Assembly: GCA_000719025.1 (NCBI GenBank)
Contig: JODP01000006.1
Coordinates: 930,001-994,000 of the forward strand
DNA from: Kineosporia aurantiaca JCM 3230
Lineage (GTDB): Bacteria; Actinomycetota; Actinomycetes; Actinomycetales; Kineosporiaceae
Reading direction: 5' to 3'
DNA: 64,000 nt
Shown: positions 17,734 to 26,514 of the stretch, one piece after another
How positions within the stretch are numbered: position 1 is the first letter of the stretch
Layout: each line of letters begins with the position of its first letter
Program-made: the position numbers and the translations under genes
The notes under the pieces: generated by a model
Seen by the model: only the letters and a program-made list of their open reading frames with translations
Told to the model about the DNA's origin: nothing
Database searches by the model: none

Positions 17734-19995
17734 ATGCCTTCGACACCACTCTCCTGCACTCAGCCCGGCTGTACGGGCACGATCGAGGACGGGTACTGCA
17801 ACGTCTGCGGTTCACCGGCCCCGACCGGTGCCCCGGCCCCGGTCGGCGCCGCGTCCGGTGCTCAGGTGGACGCCGACTCGGGTCGGGCGCTGTCCACCCG
17901 CACCGCGTCCTCCAACCGGCTGGCCAGTGCTCCGCTGGGTTCGGCGCGCGCGCCGGGAGGCACCAGCGGCACCCGTCGGCTGGGCTCCACCTCGGCCCGC
18001 ACCCGGGCCGCGCGGCTGGGCGCCGGCATTACCACGGTTCCGCCGGCTCCGGTCCCCGACCCGCTGGCGGCCATCAAGACCGACCCGGAGGTCCCGGAGA
18101 GCCGGCGGTTCTGCCCGAACTGCGGCAACCCGGTGGGCCGGTCCCGGCAGGGCCGCCCCGGCCGGCCCGAGGGTTTCTGCCCGAACTGCCGCGCGGCCTT
18201 CTCCTTCACCCCCAAGCTGAAGAAGGGCGACCTGGTCGCCCACCAGTACGAGGTGGTCGGCGCGATCGCGCACGGCGGCCTGGGCTGGATCTACCTGGCC
18301 CGGGACAAGAACGTGTCCGATCGCTGGGTGGTGCTGAAGGGCCTGCTGAACTCCGGCGACCCGGACGCGCTGGCCGCGGCGATCGCCGAGCAGCGGTTCC
18401 TGGCCCAGGTCGAGCACCCGCTGATCGTCGAGATCTACAACTTCGTCACCCACGACAACGCCGGCTACATCGTCATGGAGTACGTGCCCGGCCTGTCGCT
18501 GAAGGACATCCTGAAGGACCGGATGCGCGCCGCCGGCGGGGTCTACTCGCCGATCCCGGTGGACCAGGCGATCGCCTACATCCTCGAGGTGCTCCCGGCC
18601 TTCCAGTACCTGCACGACACCGGCCTGCTGTACTGCGACTTCAAGCCGGACAACATCATTCAGGCCGGCGACTCGATCAAGCTGATCGACCTCGGTGGGG
18701 TGCGCCGGATCGACGACCTGGACTCGGCGATCTACGGCACCGTCGGCTACCAGGCCCCCGAGGTGCCGGAGGTCGGGCCCTCGGTGGCCAGCGACATCTA
18801 TACCCTCGGCCGCAGCCTGGTCTCGCTGGCGATGGAGTTCCGCGGCAACACCACCACCTACGCCACCACGCTGCCGAACGTCGCCGACACCCCGCTCTTC
18901 CAGCGCTACGACTCGCTCTACCGGTTGCTGGCCAAGACCTGCGCGCCCAACCCGGGCGACCGGTTCGCCACCGCCGACGAGCTGCGCACCCAGCTGCTCG
19001 GGGTGCTGCGTGAAGTGGTGGCCGCCGAGCGGCACGGCGACCGGCCGGCCTCGCACTCCACCGCCTCGCTGCTGTTCGAGCCGCCGGTGGTGGAGGGCGA
19101 CCTGCTGCAGTGGGACAACCTGCCGAAGCTGCGGGTGGACGACACCGACTCGCAGGCCGCCTGGCTGGCCTCGATCAGCGTGGACGACCCGGTGGCCAAG
19201 CTCGAGCTGCTGCTGAACGCGCAGAACCCGTCGATCGAGGTCCGGCTGGCCACCGCCTACACCGCGGTCGAGGCCGGGGAGCTGGACACCACCGACCGGG
19301 TGGTGGGGGAGATCCTCAACGACGACCCCTGGGAGTGGCGGGCGATCTGGCTGGCCGGGCTGGCCGCGCTGGCCCGCAACGACTGGAACAACGCCCAGGC
19401 CGCCTTCAACGCGGTCTACGGCCAGGTGCCGGGTGAGCTGGCCCCCAAGCTGGCGCTCGCGGTGGCCTGCGAAGAGGGCGGCCAGCCGGACATCGCCGAG
19501 AGCCTCTACCTGACCTGTCTGCGCACCGACGCGAACTTCACCGCCGCGGCTGCCTTCGGCCTGGCCCGGATCCGCTCGCAGCGGCACACCGAGGGCGCCG
19601 GCGAGCTCGAGGCGGCGATCGCGGCGCTGGACATGGTGCCCACGACCAGCCGCAGCTTCGTCAGCGCCCGCCGGCAGAAGGCCGCGCTGCTCGTCGGTTC
19701 CGGGGCCGGACTGGACGCGCTCTCCGCGGCGCTGGAGAGTGTCGCGGCGGTCCGGCTCGACCCGCGCGACCGGGCCCAGTTGCGGGTGGACGTGCTGTCC
19801 GCCGCCCTGACCGATGTGAACCAGGCCGGGCCGCGGCCCGATGTCCTGGTCGGCGGGGTGCCCGCCGAGGCCCCGCCGCTGCAGGACGGGCTGGAGGCGG
19901 CCTACCGCGAACTGGCCCTGCTGACCGAGAAACGGGACGACCGGGTCCGGCTCGTCGACGAGGCGAATCGCGTGCGCCGCTGGACGTGGCGCTGA
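17734..19995 (+). CDS. pknG: Ser/Thr protein kinase PknG
   Basis: A 753-residue cytoplasmic kinase that in mycobacteria controls glutamate/2-oxoglutarate flux through GarA. Order of parts: an N-terminal zinc ribbon (Cys 8, 13, 22, 25); a Thr/Arg/Ala-rich disordered stretch; a rubredoxin-like module (Cys 127, 130, 149, 152); a kinase domain with GAIAHGGLGWIYLA, catalytic Lys 202 in VVLKG, YCDFKPDN (Asp 302) and LIDLGGVRRI; and a C-terminal TPR-type helical region (about 470-740). The AHGGLGWIYLA and DLG variants are PknG-specific. The extra N-terminal zinc ribbon is notable. ATG follows a GGAGGAA ribosome site. Confidence 0.95.
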   Translation: MPSTPLSCTQPGCTGTIEDGYCNVCGSPAPTGAPAPVGAASGAQVDADSGRALSTRTASSNRLASAPLGSARAPGGTSGTRRLGSTSARTRAARLGAGITTVPPAPVPDPLAAIKTDPEVPESRRFCPNCGNPVGRSRQGRPGRPEGFCPNCRAAFSFTPKLKKGDLVAHQYEVVGAIAHGGLGWIYLARDKNVSDRWVVLKGLLNSGDPDALAAAIAEQRFLAQVEHPLIVEIYNFVTHDNAGYIVMEYVPGLSLKDILKDRMRAAGGVYSPIPVDQAIAYILEVLPAFQYLHDTGLLYCDFKPDNIIQAGDSIKLIDLGGVRRIDDLDSAIYGTVGYQAPEVPEVGPSVASDIYTLGRSLVSLAMEFRGNTTTYATTLPNVADTPLFQRYDSLYRLLAKTCAPNPGDRFATADELRTQLLGVLREVVAAERHGDRPASHSTASLLFEPPVVEGDLLQWDNLPKLRVDDTDSQAAWLASISVDDPVAKLELLLNAQNPSIEVRLATAYTAVEAGELDTTDRVVGEILNDDPWEWRAIWLAGLAALARNDWNNAQAAFNAVYGQVPGELAPKLALAVACEEGGQPDIAESLYLTCLRTDANFTAAAAFGLARIRSQRHTEGAGELEAAIAALDMVPTTSRSFVSARRQKAALLVGSGAGLDALSAALESVAAVRLDPRDRAQLRVDVLSAALTDVNQAGPRPDVLVGGVPAEAPPLQDGLEAAYRELALLTEKRDDRVRLVDEANRVRRWTWR

Positions 19996-19996
19996 C

Positions 19997-21343
19997 ATGA
20001 CGGATCGATGGTCCGAACCGAGGACCGATGAGGTTGATGTGGTGAACGAGATTCCCCCGCCCGACGCGCAGCCGGCGCCGGAACCGGTTGCGGGGCAGCA
20101 CATAATCTGCCCCAACTGCGGGGAGGACGCCGAACCGGGCGACCTGTTCTGCGAGAGCTGCGGGCAGGACCTGCCCGACGGGATCACGCCGGTCGCGGCG
20201 GACGAGGCGAAACGGCCCGGTGGGATGAATCATCCGGCCAAGGCGGCGCCGAGCCCGCCGATCGACCTGGAGGCGCCGAACCCGGTCTGCCGCAACTGCG
20301 GCGGCACGGCCTTCCTCGACGGCTACTGCGAACAATGTGGGACGCCGGCCGCGAAGGTTCGCGATCACTGGGAAGAACGCCCGGCGACGTGGGTGGCCGC
20401 GGTCAGCGACCGGGGCATCCGGCACCACCGCAACGAGGACGGGATGGCGCTCAGCGCCCGTCCGGAACCCGGCTCGCGCGCCGTCCTGGTGGTCTGCGAC
20501 GGGGTCTCCTCGTCCTTCGACTCCGACATCGCCAGCCTGGCCGCGGCCCGGGCCGCCCGTGAGGTGCTCGACCGGCCGCGTCCGGACGTCCCCTCCGTGG
20601 CGGGCCGGATCTCGGCCTGGAGCGAACGCCTGGCGCTCGCCGGCGAAGAGGCCAACCGCCAGGCCGTCGAGACCGGTCGGCACCCCAGCGGGCGTCCCGG
20701 TGAACGGCAGGACAGCCCGCCGTCGTGCACCTTCGCCGCCGCCGTGGTCGACTCCGGCGTAATCGTCGTCGGTTGGGTCGGCGACAGCCGGATCTACTGG
20801 ATCCCGGATTCCGGTGAGCCGGAACAGATGTCGAGGGACGATTCGTGGGCCACCGAGCAGATTCTCGCCGGGGTGCCGCGCGAGGAGGCGGAGAACGGGC
20901 CGCGGGCGCACGCGATCACCCGCTGGCTCGGCCCGGACAGCCCGGACACCGTGCCCACCCGGGACTCCCGGGTGCCGGATCGGCCGGGCTGGCTGCTGGT
21001 CTGCTCCGACGGCCTCTGGAACTACTGCTCCCCGGCGCCCGACCTGGCCGAGCTGGTGCGCGCATTGGCGGCAGACGTCCACGGTGACCCGGGGTTGCTG
21101 GCGAGCCGGCTGATCGACTGGGCCAACGCGAAGGGCGGCCAGGACAACATCACGGTCGCCCTCGCCCGGATCGCGCCGATCCCGCCGCAACGGGGCCAGG
21201 CCACCGACGGCACCGAGACCTCGGCGACGTCGGTCGAGGACTCGCTCGTGACTTCTCCGGCAACCGTGCCGGCGCACGCAACGCAGAACCCGCCCCCGGG
21301 CGTCGTCAATGCGGCTGATCACTACGGCAGCCCACAGGCCTGA
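19997..21343 (+). CDS. PP2C-family protein phosphatase with two zinc ribbons
   Basis: A 448-residue protein with two N-terminal CxxC zinc ribbons, CPNCGEDAEPGDLFCESCG (about residue 38) and CRNCGG...GYCEQCG (about 98), then a PP2C domain. Metal and catalytic motifs are SDRGIRHHRNEDG, VVCDGVSSS, GWVGDSRIYW, CSDGLWNY and GGQDNITVALARI. It probably removes phosphates placed by PknG, the gene just before it (1 base gap). The last 60 residues are a Thr/Ser/Pro tail. GTG 20042 is an alternative start. Confidence 0.9.
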   Translation: MTDRWSEPRTDEVDVVNEIPPPDAQPAPEPVAGQHIICPNCGEDAEPGDLFCESCGQDLPDGITPVAADEAKRPGGMNHPAKAAPSPPIDLEAPNPVCRNCGGTAFLDGYCEQCGTPAAKVRDHWEERPATWVAAVSDRGIRHHRNEDGMALSARPEPGSRAVLVVCDGVSSSFDSDIASLAAARAAREVLDRPRPDVPSVAGRISAWSERLALAGEEANRQAVETGRHPSGRPGERQDSPPSCTFAAAVVDSGVIVVGWVGDSRIYWIPDSGEPEQMSRDDSWATEQILAGVPREEAENGPRAHAITRWLGPDSPDTVPTRDSRVPDRPGWLLVCSDGLWNYCSPAPDLAELVRALAADVHGDPGLLASRLIDWANAKGGQDNITVALARIAPIPPQRGQATDGTETSATSVEDSLVTSPATVPAHATQNPPPGVVNAADHYGSPQA

Positions 21344-21420
21344 GGGCACCCGAACCCGCCCGGTTCCGGGCACGACGAAACAGGGTCACCCCGGTGGCCC
21401 ACGAGCGATCGGAGAACGAG

Positions 21421-22704
21421 ATGCCGTCCTTCAGCGCCGAGGTGTTCCAGAACGAGTTCATCTCCGAAGGTTCCAGCGACGTGCACGCCATTGTCTCGGT
21501 GACCTGCAGCGGAGCCGGAGAGGCCGGTCGGGGCGGGGGAGGTGATGCCGCCGAGATCATCATCGTCGACACCTCCGGCTCGATGCTCGACGCGAAGATC
21601 GTGGCCGCCCGCCAGGCCGCCGCGGTGGCCGTCGACCAGATCCTGGACGGAACCTGGTTCGCGATCATCTCCGGCACGCACATCGCCACCCGCGCCTTCC
21701 CGTACCCGAATGCCCGGGTCTCGATGGTGCAGATGGAGCCGGGCGCCCGGGCCGCCGCCAAGGAGGCGATCGGCCGGCTGGAAGCCGACGGCGGTACCGC
21801 GATGGGCTCCTGGCTGAAACTGGCCGCCCAGCTGTTCGACACGATCCCGCAGGCCACTCAGCGGCACGCGATCCTGCTCACCGACGGGCAGAACCAGAGC
21901 GAGCAGCCGCACCAGTTCGCGCAGGCCATCGAGGCGGTCACCGGCCGCTTCCAGTGCGACTGCCGCGGCGTCGGCGCCGACTGGGACGTCGCCGAGCTGC
22001 GCCGGGTGTCCACCGCCCTGCTCGGCTCCGTGGGCCTGATCGCCGACCCGGCCGCGATGGCGGCCGACTTCGAGCAGCTGATGCAGACCGCGATGAGCCG
22101 GGGCGTTGCCGACGCGACGCTGAAGGTGTGGGCGCCGCAGGGCTCGCAGCTGCTGTGGGTCCGCCAGGTCTCGCCGAGCGTGGAGGACCTGACCAGCCGC
22201 GCCGTCCAGCTCAACCCGCTGACCTCGGCCTTCCCGACCGGTGCGTGGGGCGACGAGTCCCGCGACTACCACGTCGCGGTCCGGGTCCCGGTCCAGGCGG
22301 TCGGCCAGGAACGGCTCGCCGCCCGGGTCCAGCTGATGGTCCGCGACCAGATGGTGGCCCAGGGCATGGTCAAGGTGAAGTGGTCCGCGGACGAGGAGCA
22401 GACCACCCGGATCGACCCGGCGGTGGCGCACTACACCGGGCAGGCCGAGCTGGCCACCGCCATCCAGGAGGGCCTGGCCGCCAAGGCGGCCGGTGACGAG
22501 GCCACGGCCACCACCAAACTGGGGCGTGCGGTCGCCCTGGCCGCCGAGACCGGGAACGATGAAGCTACGAGCCGGCTGCGGAAGGTGGTCGACATCGACG
22601 ATCCGGCCACCGGGACCGTGCGTCTCAAGCGGGCGGTCGACAAGCTGGACGAGATGGAGCTCGACTCCGCCTCCACGAAGACGACGAGGGTCAACAAGAG
22701 ATGA
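21421..22704 (+). CDS. von Willebrand factor A domain protein
   Basis: A 427-residue protein with a vWA domain: the MIDAS motif DTSGSM (Asp 50), the downstream GGTAMG Thr, and ILLTDGQNQ. The C-terminal part is beta-rich, then helical (ATTKLGRAVALAAETGNDEATSRL). ATG 21421 has GGAG six bases upstream; GTG 21394 is an alternative. The stop overlaps the start of the FHA gene (ATGA). vWA domains bind metal and partner proteins; in this setting a complex-assembly role is likely but unproven. Confidence 0.88.
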   Translation: MPSFSAEVFQNEFISEGSSDVHAIVSVTCSGAGEAGRGGGGDAAEIIIVDTSGSMLDAKIVAARQAAAVAVDQILDGTWFAIISGTHIATRAFPYPNARVSMVQMEPGARAAAKEAIGRLEADGGTAMGSWLKLAAQLFDTIPQATQRHAILLTDGQNQSEQPHQFAQAIEAVTGRFQCDCRGVGADWDVAELRRVSTALLGSVGLIADPAAMAADFEQLMQTAMSRGVADATLKVWAPQGSQLLWVRQVSPSVEDLTSRAVQLNPLTSAFPTGAWGDESRDYHVAVRVPVQAVGQERLAARVQLMVRDQMVAQGMVKVKWSADEEQTTRIDPAVAHYTGQAELATAIQEGLAAKAAGDEATATTKLGRAVALAAETGNDEATSRLRKVVDIDDPATGTVRLKRAVDKLDEMELDSASTKTTRVNKR

Positions 22705-23459
22705 GCGCACGCTGCCCCGACGGGCACGTCTCGGAATCGACGGACTACTGCGATATCTGCGGTCAGCCGATGAACCCGGCACCCGCCCCGCCGCCGATCC
22801 CGTCCAACCCCCTCGACCTGGGCCCCGCTCCCACGCCGCCGGGCGGTCCGGTCGGGGTGAGCGCGAACGACAAGGAGTGCCCCAACTGCCACTCCGAGGT
22901 CCCCACCGACGACCTGTTCTGTGAGGTCTGCGGCTACGACTTCACCACCGGAGTGATGCCGTCGCCGGAACCGGCCGACACCGTGGCGATGGAAGAGGCC
23001 GTCGAGGAACCCACCACCCCCCGCCCCCCGACCCCTCCGGCGGCCCCGGCCGAACCCCTGACCTGGGTGGCCGAGGTCTGGATCGACCCGGACTGGTACG
23101 CGACCCAGGAGAGCGACGACCCCTGCCCCTCACCCGGCATGCCCCAGGTCGTCCCGGTCCGGGAGCAGAGCAACCTGGTCGGCCGGAAGTCCTCGAGCCG
23201 CAACATCCACCCGCAGATCGACTGCGGCGCCGACCACGGCGTCTCCCGCCGCCACGCCCAGCTCACCACCGACGGCCAGCGCTGGTTCGCCGAAGACCTG
23301 CAGTCCTCCAACGGCACCTACATCGCCCCCGCCGGCGCCCCGCTCCCCACCACCTCGATCCCGGCGGGCCAGCGCACCGAGTTCCGCGAGGGTGACCGGG
23401 TCTATGTCGGCGCCTGGACCCGACTGGTCATCCGCCGAGCAACCCCCGACGAGCAGTAA
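22701..23459 (+). CDS. zinc-ribbon/FHA-domain phosphothreonine reader
   Basis: A 252-residue protein. Two CxxC zinc ribbons (CPDGH...DYCDICG at the start; CPNCHSE...DLFCEVCG about residue 56-75) are joined by Pro-rich linkers to a C-terminal FHA domain. FHA residues are VGRKSSSR, GVSRRHAQL and DLQSSNGTY, the Arg, Ser-x-x-His and Asn-Gly positions that hold phosphothreonine. It is the last gene of the island and translationally coupled to the vWA gene. Likely partner: a PknG-phosphorylated protein. Confidence 0.9.
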   Translation: MSARCPDGHVSESTDYCDICGQPMNPAPAPPPIPSNPLDLGPAPTPPGGPVGVSANDKECPNCHSEVPTDDLFCEVCGYDFTTGVMPSPEPADTVAMEEAVEEPTTPRPPTPPAAPAEPLTWVAEVWIDPDWYATQESDDPCPSPGMPQVVPVREQSNLVGRKSSSRNIHPQIDCGADHGVSRRHAQLTTDGQRWFAEDLQSSNGTYIAPAGAPLPTTSIPAGQRTEFREGDRVYVGAWTRLVIRRATPDEQ

Positions 23460-23476
23460 ATTAAGGACGCTTGACG

Positions 23477-23506
23477 CCGCGGGCGGAATGTTGTTGCCGC
23501 CCGCGG
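23477..23506. terminator. bidirectional terminator at the end of the pknG island
   Basis: A perfect 10-bp stem (CCGCGGGCGG at 23477-23486, CCGCCCGCGG at 23497-23506) with a 10-base loop, followed by TTATT on the plus strand. It sits between converging genes. Confidence 0.75.
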
Positions 23507-24385
23507 TTATTCGTCAGAACCAGCAACCAGCCGGTTCTCGGCCGAGATCACATCCAGCGTGCTGACCGGACTCGCGACAGTGGCGACCCCGTCCACCGGC
23601 AACCAAGGCCCACCATTGACGGAGTACTTCCCGCTGTAAACCGTCGTCAGCCCCACCCTCCGCGCCCCCGCCTCCCGATAGATGTGAGCCGTCCGCAAAA
23701 CCGGATACGCCGCCCCCGCATCGGCCGTCGAGAGCGACCCCCCGTCCCCGTAAGTCCACCGAAACTCTTTCGGCGTAGCCCGAACCCGAACCGGCTGACC
23801 AAGGATCGTGGTCGGCAGAGTCACGGTGTCCGAGTCGGCGTAGAGATTCGTCGGAACGTTCACCAGCGTGCGGTGATTCGGCGGCTGAACCACGATCGGC
23901 GAGGCCGGCAGCGGAAGACGCTGAAAGTCCTCACCGGTAAGGACCGGGATCACGGGCGGAGGATCATCGGGATCGGTATCGCCAAGGCAGATCAGTTCGC
24001 CGGTCGCGGTCCAACTCTCCTGAGCGGTCGCCCCGGCCGGCGCGCTGAACACCCAGAACGCGAAGTCGGTGGGGTCTGGGGTTCCGAGGCACAAGGTGGA
24101 TGCGCCCGGACAGAGGGTGGTCCCGCCCTTGCCAGGCCAGTTACCTGCGCAGGCGGGGAGGTATGTGCGGATGGTCTTGGGTTTGGAGGTGGCCGTATTG
24201 CCCGTCAGGCCAGACTTATGCCTGCGCGCGCGTTCCTGCTGCTTGGCCCAGAGTTCTGCGTAGTCAGCTGTAGCGCGAGAGGTGACTCGAACCCCCTCGG
24301 GAGGTGGCGGATCATCTTGAGCGGCAGCGAAAAAAGGGGTAACTGATGAGAAGAGCGCGGAAGTCACCACGAGGGATTTGAGCAT
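23507..24385 (-). CDS. secreted PKD-like domain protein
   Basis: A 292-residue exported protein: signal peptide MLKSLVVTSALFSSVTPFFAAAQ, a charged stretch, a middle part with paired cysteines (CAGNW...CPGASTLC), and a C-terminal beta-sandwich with the PKD-type pattern EFRWTYGDGGSLSTADAG...HIYREAG. PKD domains usually serve in cell-surface binding. Start ATG 24385 has GAGGAGGGG upstream and overlaps the stop of the preceding lipoprotein gene (TAATG). Confidence 0.78.
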   Translation of the reverse strand: MLKSLVVTSALFSSVTPFFAAAQDDPPPPEGVRVTSRATADYAELWAKQQERARRHKSGLTGNTATSKPKTIRTYLPACAGNWPGKGGTTLCPGASTLCLGTPDPTDFAFWVFSAPAGATAQESWTATGELICLGDTDPDDPPPVIPVLTGEDFQRLPLPASPIVVQPPNHRTLVNVPTNLYADSDTVTLPTTILGQPVRVRATPKEFRWTYGDGGSLSTADAGAAYPVLRTAHIYREAGARRVGLTTVYSGKYSVNGGPWLPVDGVATVASPVSTLDVISAENRLVAGSDE

Positions 24386-24960
24386 TACCCCTCCTCGATG
24401 GCGACGTCCGCGACCAACCATCTACCGCGCTCCCAGTTGAGGCTGACAAAGCTCTGGGCTTTCGATAAGGGGGCGCTAGTGGAAGTGGTGCCATCTGCGC
24501 GGGTCAGCTTGGCGGATTCTTGGTTGATGACCGCACCAACAATTATACCGGTCTCAATCTCCGCTGGAGGAATGGAAATGGAGAGTACATGCACTCTGGA
24601 CCCCGATACGTCGGTTCCCGTATCGCGAAGGGATGAGATGTTCCGAGCCGTGGCTTTGCAAAAGCTGCAGCTGTGATCGGATACCTTATTCAGGATCTCC
24701 ACGTCCAGCGTGGCGTACGCATAGTTCTGCACAGCCCAGAAATACCGAACAAACTCCTCCGCCCCCTTCGCCGTCTTCTCCGCCACCGGAGCAACCGGAG
24801 GCGGAGAAGCCTGCGTAGTAACCACAGCGGCAGAAGTGGCCGATGTTTCCGCAGGGAGAGAAGTGCTCTTCCCGCCCCCACCCGAGCTGGCACCCGAGCA
24901 CCCGGCCAGAAGCAAAAGGCCGGCCACGCAGACCCCGGCCCGAAATCGTCCCCCGATCAT
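24385..24960 (-). CDS. DUF6318-like lipoprotein
   Basis: A 191-residue lipoprotein. The signal ends LLLLAGC (Cys 21), then comes a Ser/Thr/Pro linker and a domain with FVRYFWAVQNYAYATLD and CSFCKA, which resembles the actinobacterial DUF6318 family. It looks NTF2-like in fold, but that is a guess. ATG 24960 has TATTCT six bases upstream, so it is probably leaderless. It is translationally coupled to the PKD-like gene, suggesting the two surface proteins act together. Confidence 0.75.
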   Translation of the reverse strand: MIGGRFRAGVCVAGLLLLAGCSGASSGGGGKSTSLPAETSATSAAVVTTQASPPPVAPVAEKTAKGAEEFVRYFWAVQNYAYATLDVEILNKVSDHSCSFCKATARNISSLRDTGTDVSGSRVHVLSISIPPAEIETGIIVGAVINQESAKLTRADGTTSTSAPLSKAQSFVSLNWERGRWLVADVAIEEG

Positions 24961-24966
24961 GAAACG

Positions 24967-24972
24967 AGAATA
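24967..24972 (-). promoter_or_regulatory. -10 element of the DUF6318 lipoprotein gene
   Basis: TATTCT on the minus strand with six bases to the ATG; probably leaderless. Confidence 0.5.
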
Positions 24973-25022
24973 GCCAGGCAGCGCCCCAAAAGTCCGGCTC
25001 GCAGGAAATCTGTGGATAACCG

Positions 25023-25979
25023 TCAGCCGAACACCACGGTCTTGTTCCCGTTGATCATCACCCGGTTCTCCGCGTGCCAGGCCACCGCCCGCGCGAGCAC
25101 CCGGCACTCGACGTCCCGCCCGGCCGCACCCATCTGCTCAGCGGTCGTAGCGTGCGTCACTCGTTCGACGTCCTGCTCGATGATCGGGCCCTCGTCCAGG
25201 TCCGAGGTCACGTAGTGCGCCGTCGCTCCGATGATCTTCACGCCCCGCGCATGAGCCTGCTGGTAGGGGCGGGCGCCCTTGAAGCTGGGCAGGAACGAGT
25301 GGTGGATGTTGATCGCGCGGCCGGACAGGGCCTGGCACAGGTCGGGGGAGAGGACCTGCATGTAGCGGGCCAGCACGACCAGGTCGATCTGTTCGCGGTC
25401 GACGATCTCCAGCAGCTGCTTCTCGGCCTCGGGCTTGGTCTCCTTCTTCACCGGCAGATAAATGAAGGGAATGCCCTGGGACTGGACCAGGTCCTCGAAC
25501 TCGCGGTGGTTGCTCACCACGGCCGGGATGTCGATGCCGAGCGCGCCGATCCGGTGCCTGAACAGCAGGTCGTTCAGGCAGTGGCCGAACTTGGAGACCA
25601 GGATCAGGGTGCGGCAGCGGGTCGAGGCGTCCACCAGGCGCCACTGCATGGAGAACGAGTCGGCCACCGAGAGGAAGCCGTTGCGCAGCCGGTCCAGGGT
25701 TTCCACCGGGTCGAGGGCGCTGAACTGCACGCGCATGAAGAAGGTGCCGGTGTACTCCTCCGCGTCAGCGTCGAACTGCTCGCTCTGCAGGATGTTGCAG
25801 CCGTGCTGGATCAGGAAGCTGGCAACGGCATAGACGATGCCCGGCCGGTCCTCGCAGGAGAGGGTCAGGACGTACTGCTTGCGGTCGGCCGGGGCGGATC
25901 CGCCCGTGCCGAGCGCGGTAGGTGCGGATGTCGCCCCGGGATGGGCGCTGCCAGGAGGGGTGGTGGAGGCCTCGGTCAC
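25023..25979 (-). CDS. purU: formyltetrahydrofolate deformylase
   Basis: Hydrolyses 10-formyl-THF to THF and formate, balancing one-carbon pools; 318 residues. An N-terminal ACT domain (LTLSCEDRPGIVYAVASFLIQHG) precedes the formyltransferase-fold catalytic domain with the INIHHSFLPSFKGARPYQQA motif and the conserved Asp in DLDEGPIIEQDV. The first 30 residues are a Thr/Ala/Pro extension. GTG 25979 was chosen because upstream codons are out of family; ATG 26024 would add 15 residues. Confidence 0.95.
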   Translation of the reverse strand: MTEASTTPPGSAHPGATSAPTALGTGGSAPADRKQYVLTLSCEDRPGIVYAVASFLIQHGCNILQSEQFDADAEEYTGTFFMRVQFSALDPVETLDRLRNGFLSVADSFSMQWRLVDASTRCRTLILVSKFGHCLNDLLFRHRIGALGIDIPAVVSNHREFEDLVQSQGIPFIYLPVKKETKPEAEKQLLEIVDREQIDLVVLARYMQVLSPDLCQALSGRAINIHHSFLPSFKGARPYQQAHARGVKIIGATAHYVTSDLDEGPIIEQDVERVTHATTAEQMGAAGRDVECRVLARAVAWHAENRVMINGNKTVVFG

Positions 25980-26514
25980 GTCCGCAGCGTGCGTGTGCGG
26001 GCACCGAACGGTCAAGAGCGGCACTCCGGTAACGGTTGGGCACCGGCCGGGATCGACACCGGGTGGCGGTTGCTCAGCACAGGGTCGACACCGGCCCGAC
26101 GATCAAGAACTCACCACGCTAAGTGAATGTTATGGGACTGGCAAAGCTGCGCTCAGAGGGCGCGGTGCCAAAGGGGTAGTCGTTCGATCGCGGTCCGTCA
26201 GGCGCCCAGCTCACATGATCATTTGGAGTCGTCGGGGCGACGTTATGACCTGCGGAGCGTCCGATCTGCGAGGGTTGCAAATCGGCTGCTGCGGGCAACC
26301 GCTGAGACCCCCCTGAGAATCCCAAGTTTCTCTTGAAGGGCCTCTGACCAGCGCTGGTAGGGTCTGTCGGACATTAGACGGTTGGGAACAGGGTCCCCTA
26401 GCATCACGATTCGATCTCGGTTGCGCCGAAAGGCCGGGATGCGTCCGTATCAACCGGCCGAGGATGGCCATAAGCCGTACCGGAAGCCGGCGACCATGGG
26501 AGCAGAGAACCACC
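25980..26514. other. 535-bp intergenic region between divergent genes
   Basis: No gene is supported here; it is less GC-rich than its flanks. It holds a GGTTGC/GCAACC inverted repeat (26273-26300) and a possible promoter for the GH26 gene (TTGAAG 26333, TAGGGT 26358, 19-bp spacer). I could not match it to a known riboswitch. Confidence 0.4.
26333..26363 (+). promoter_or_regulatory. possible promoter of the GH26 gene
   Basis: TTGAAG and TAGGGT separated by 19 bases, about 150 bases before the chosen start. The spacer is long for a housekeeping sigma factor. Confidence 0.3.

Noticed and set aside
23471..24346. A 291-codon plus-strand frame opposite the PKD-like gene
   Set aside because: The minus frame has a signal peptide, ribosome site and PKD motif. 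The plus frame is Arg/Pro-rich shadow sequence.
25980..26514. A c-di-AMP or other riboswitch before the cell-surface GH26 gene
   Set aside because: Such riboswitches precede some actinobacterial cell-wall hydrolase genes, but I could not match the conserved core here.
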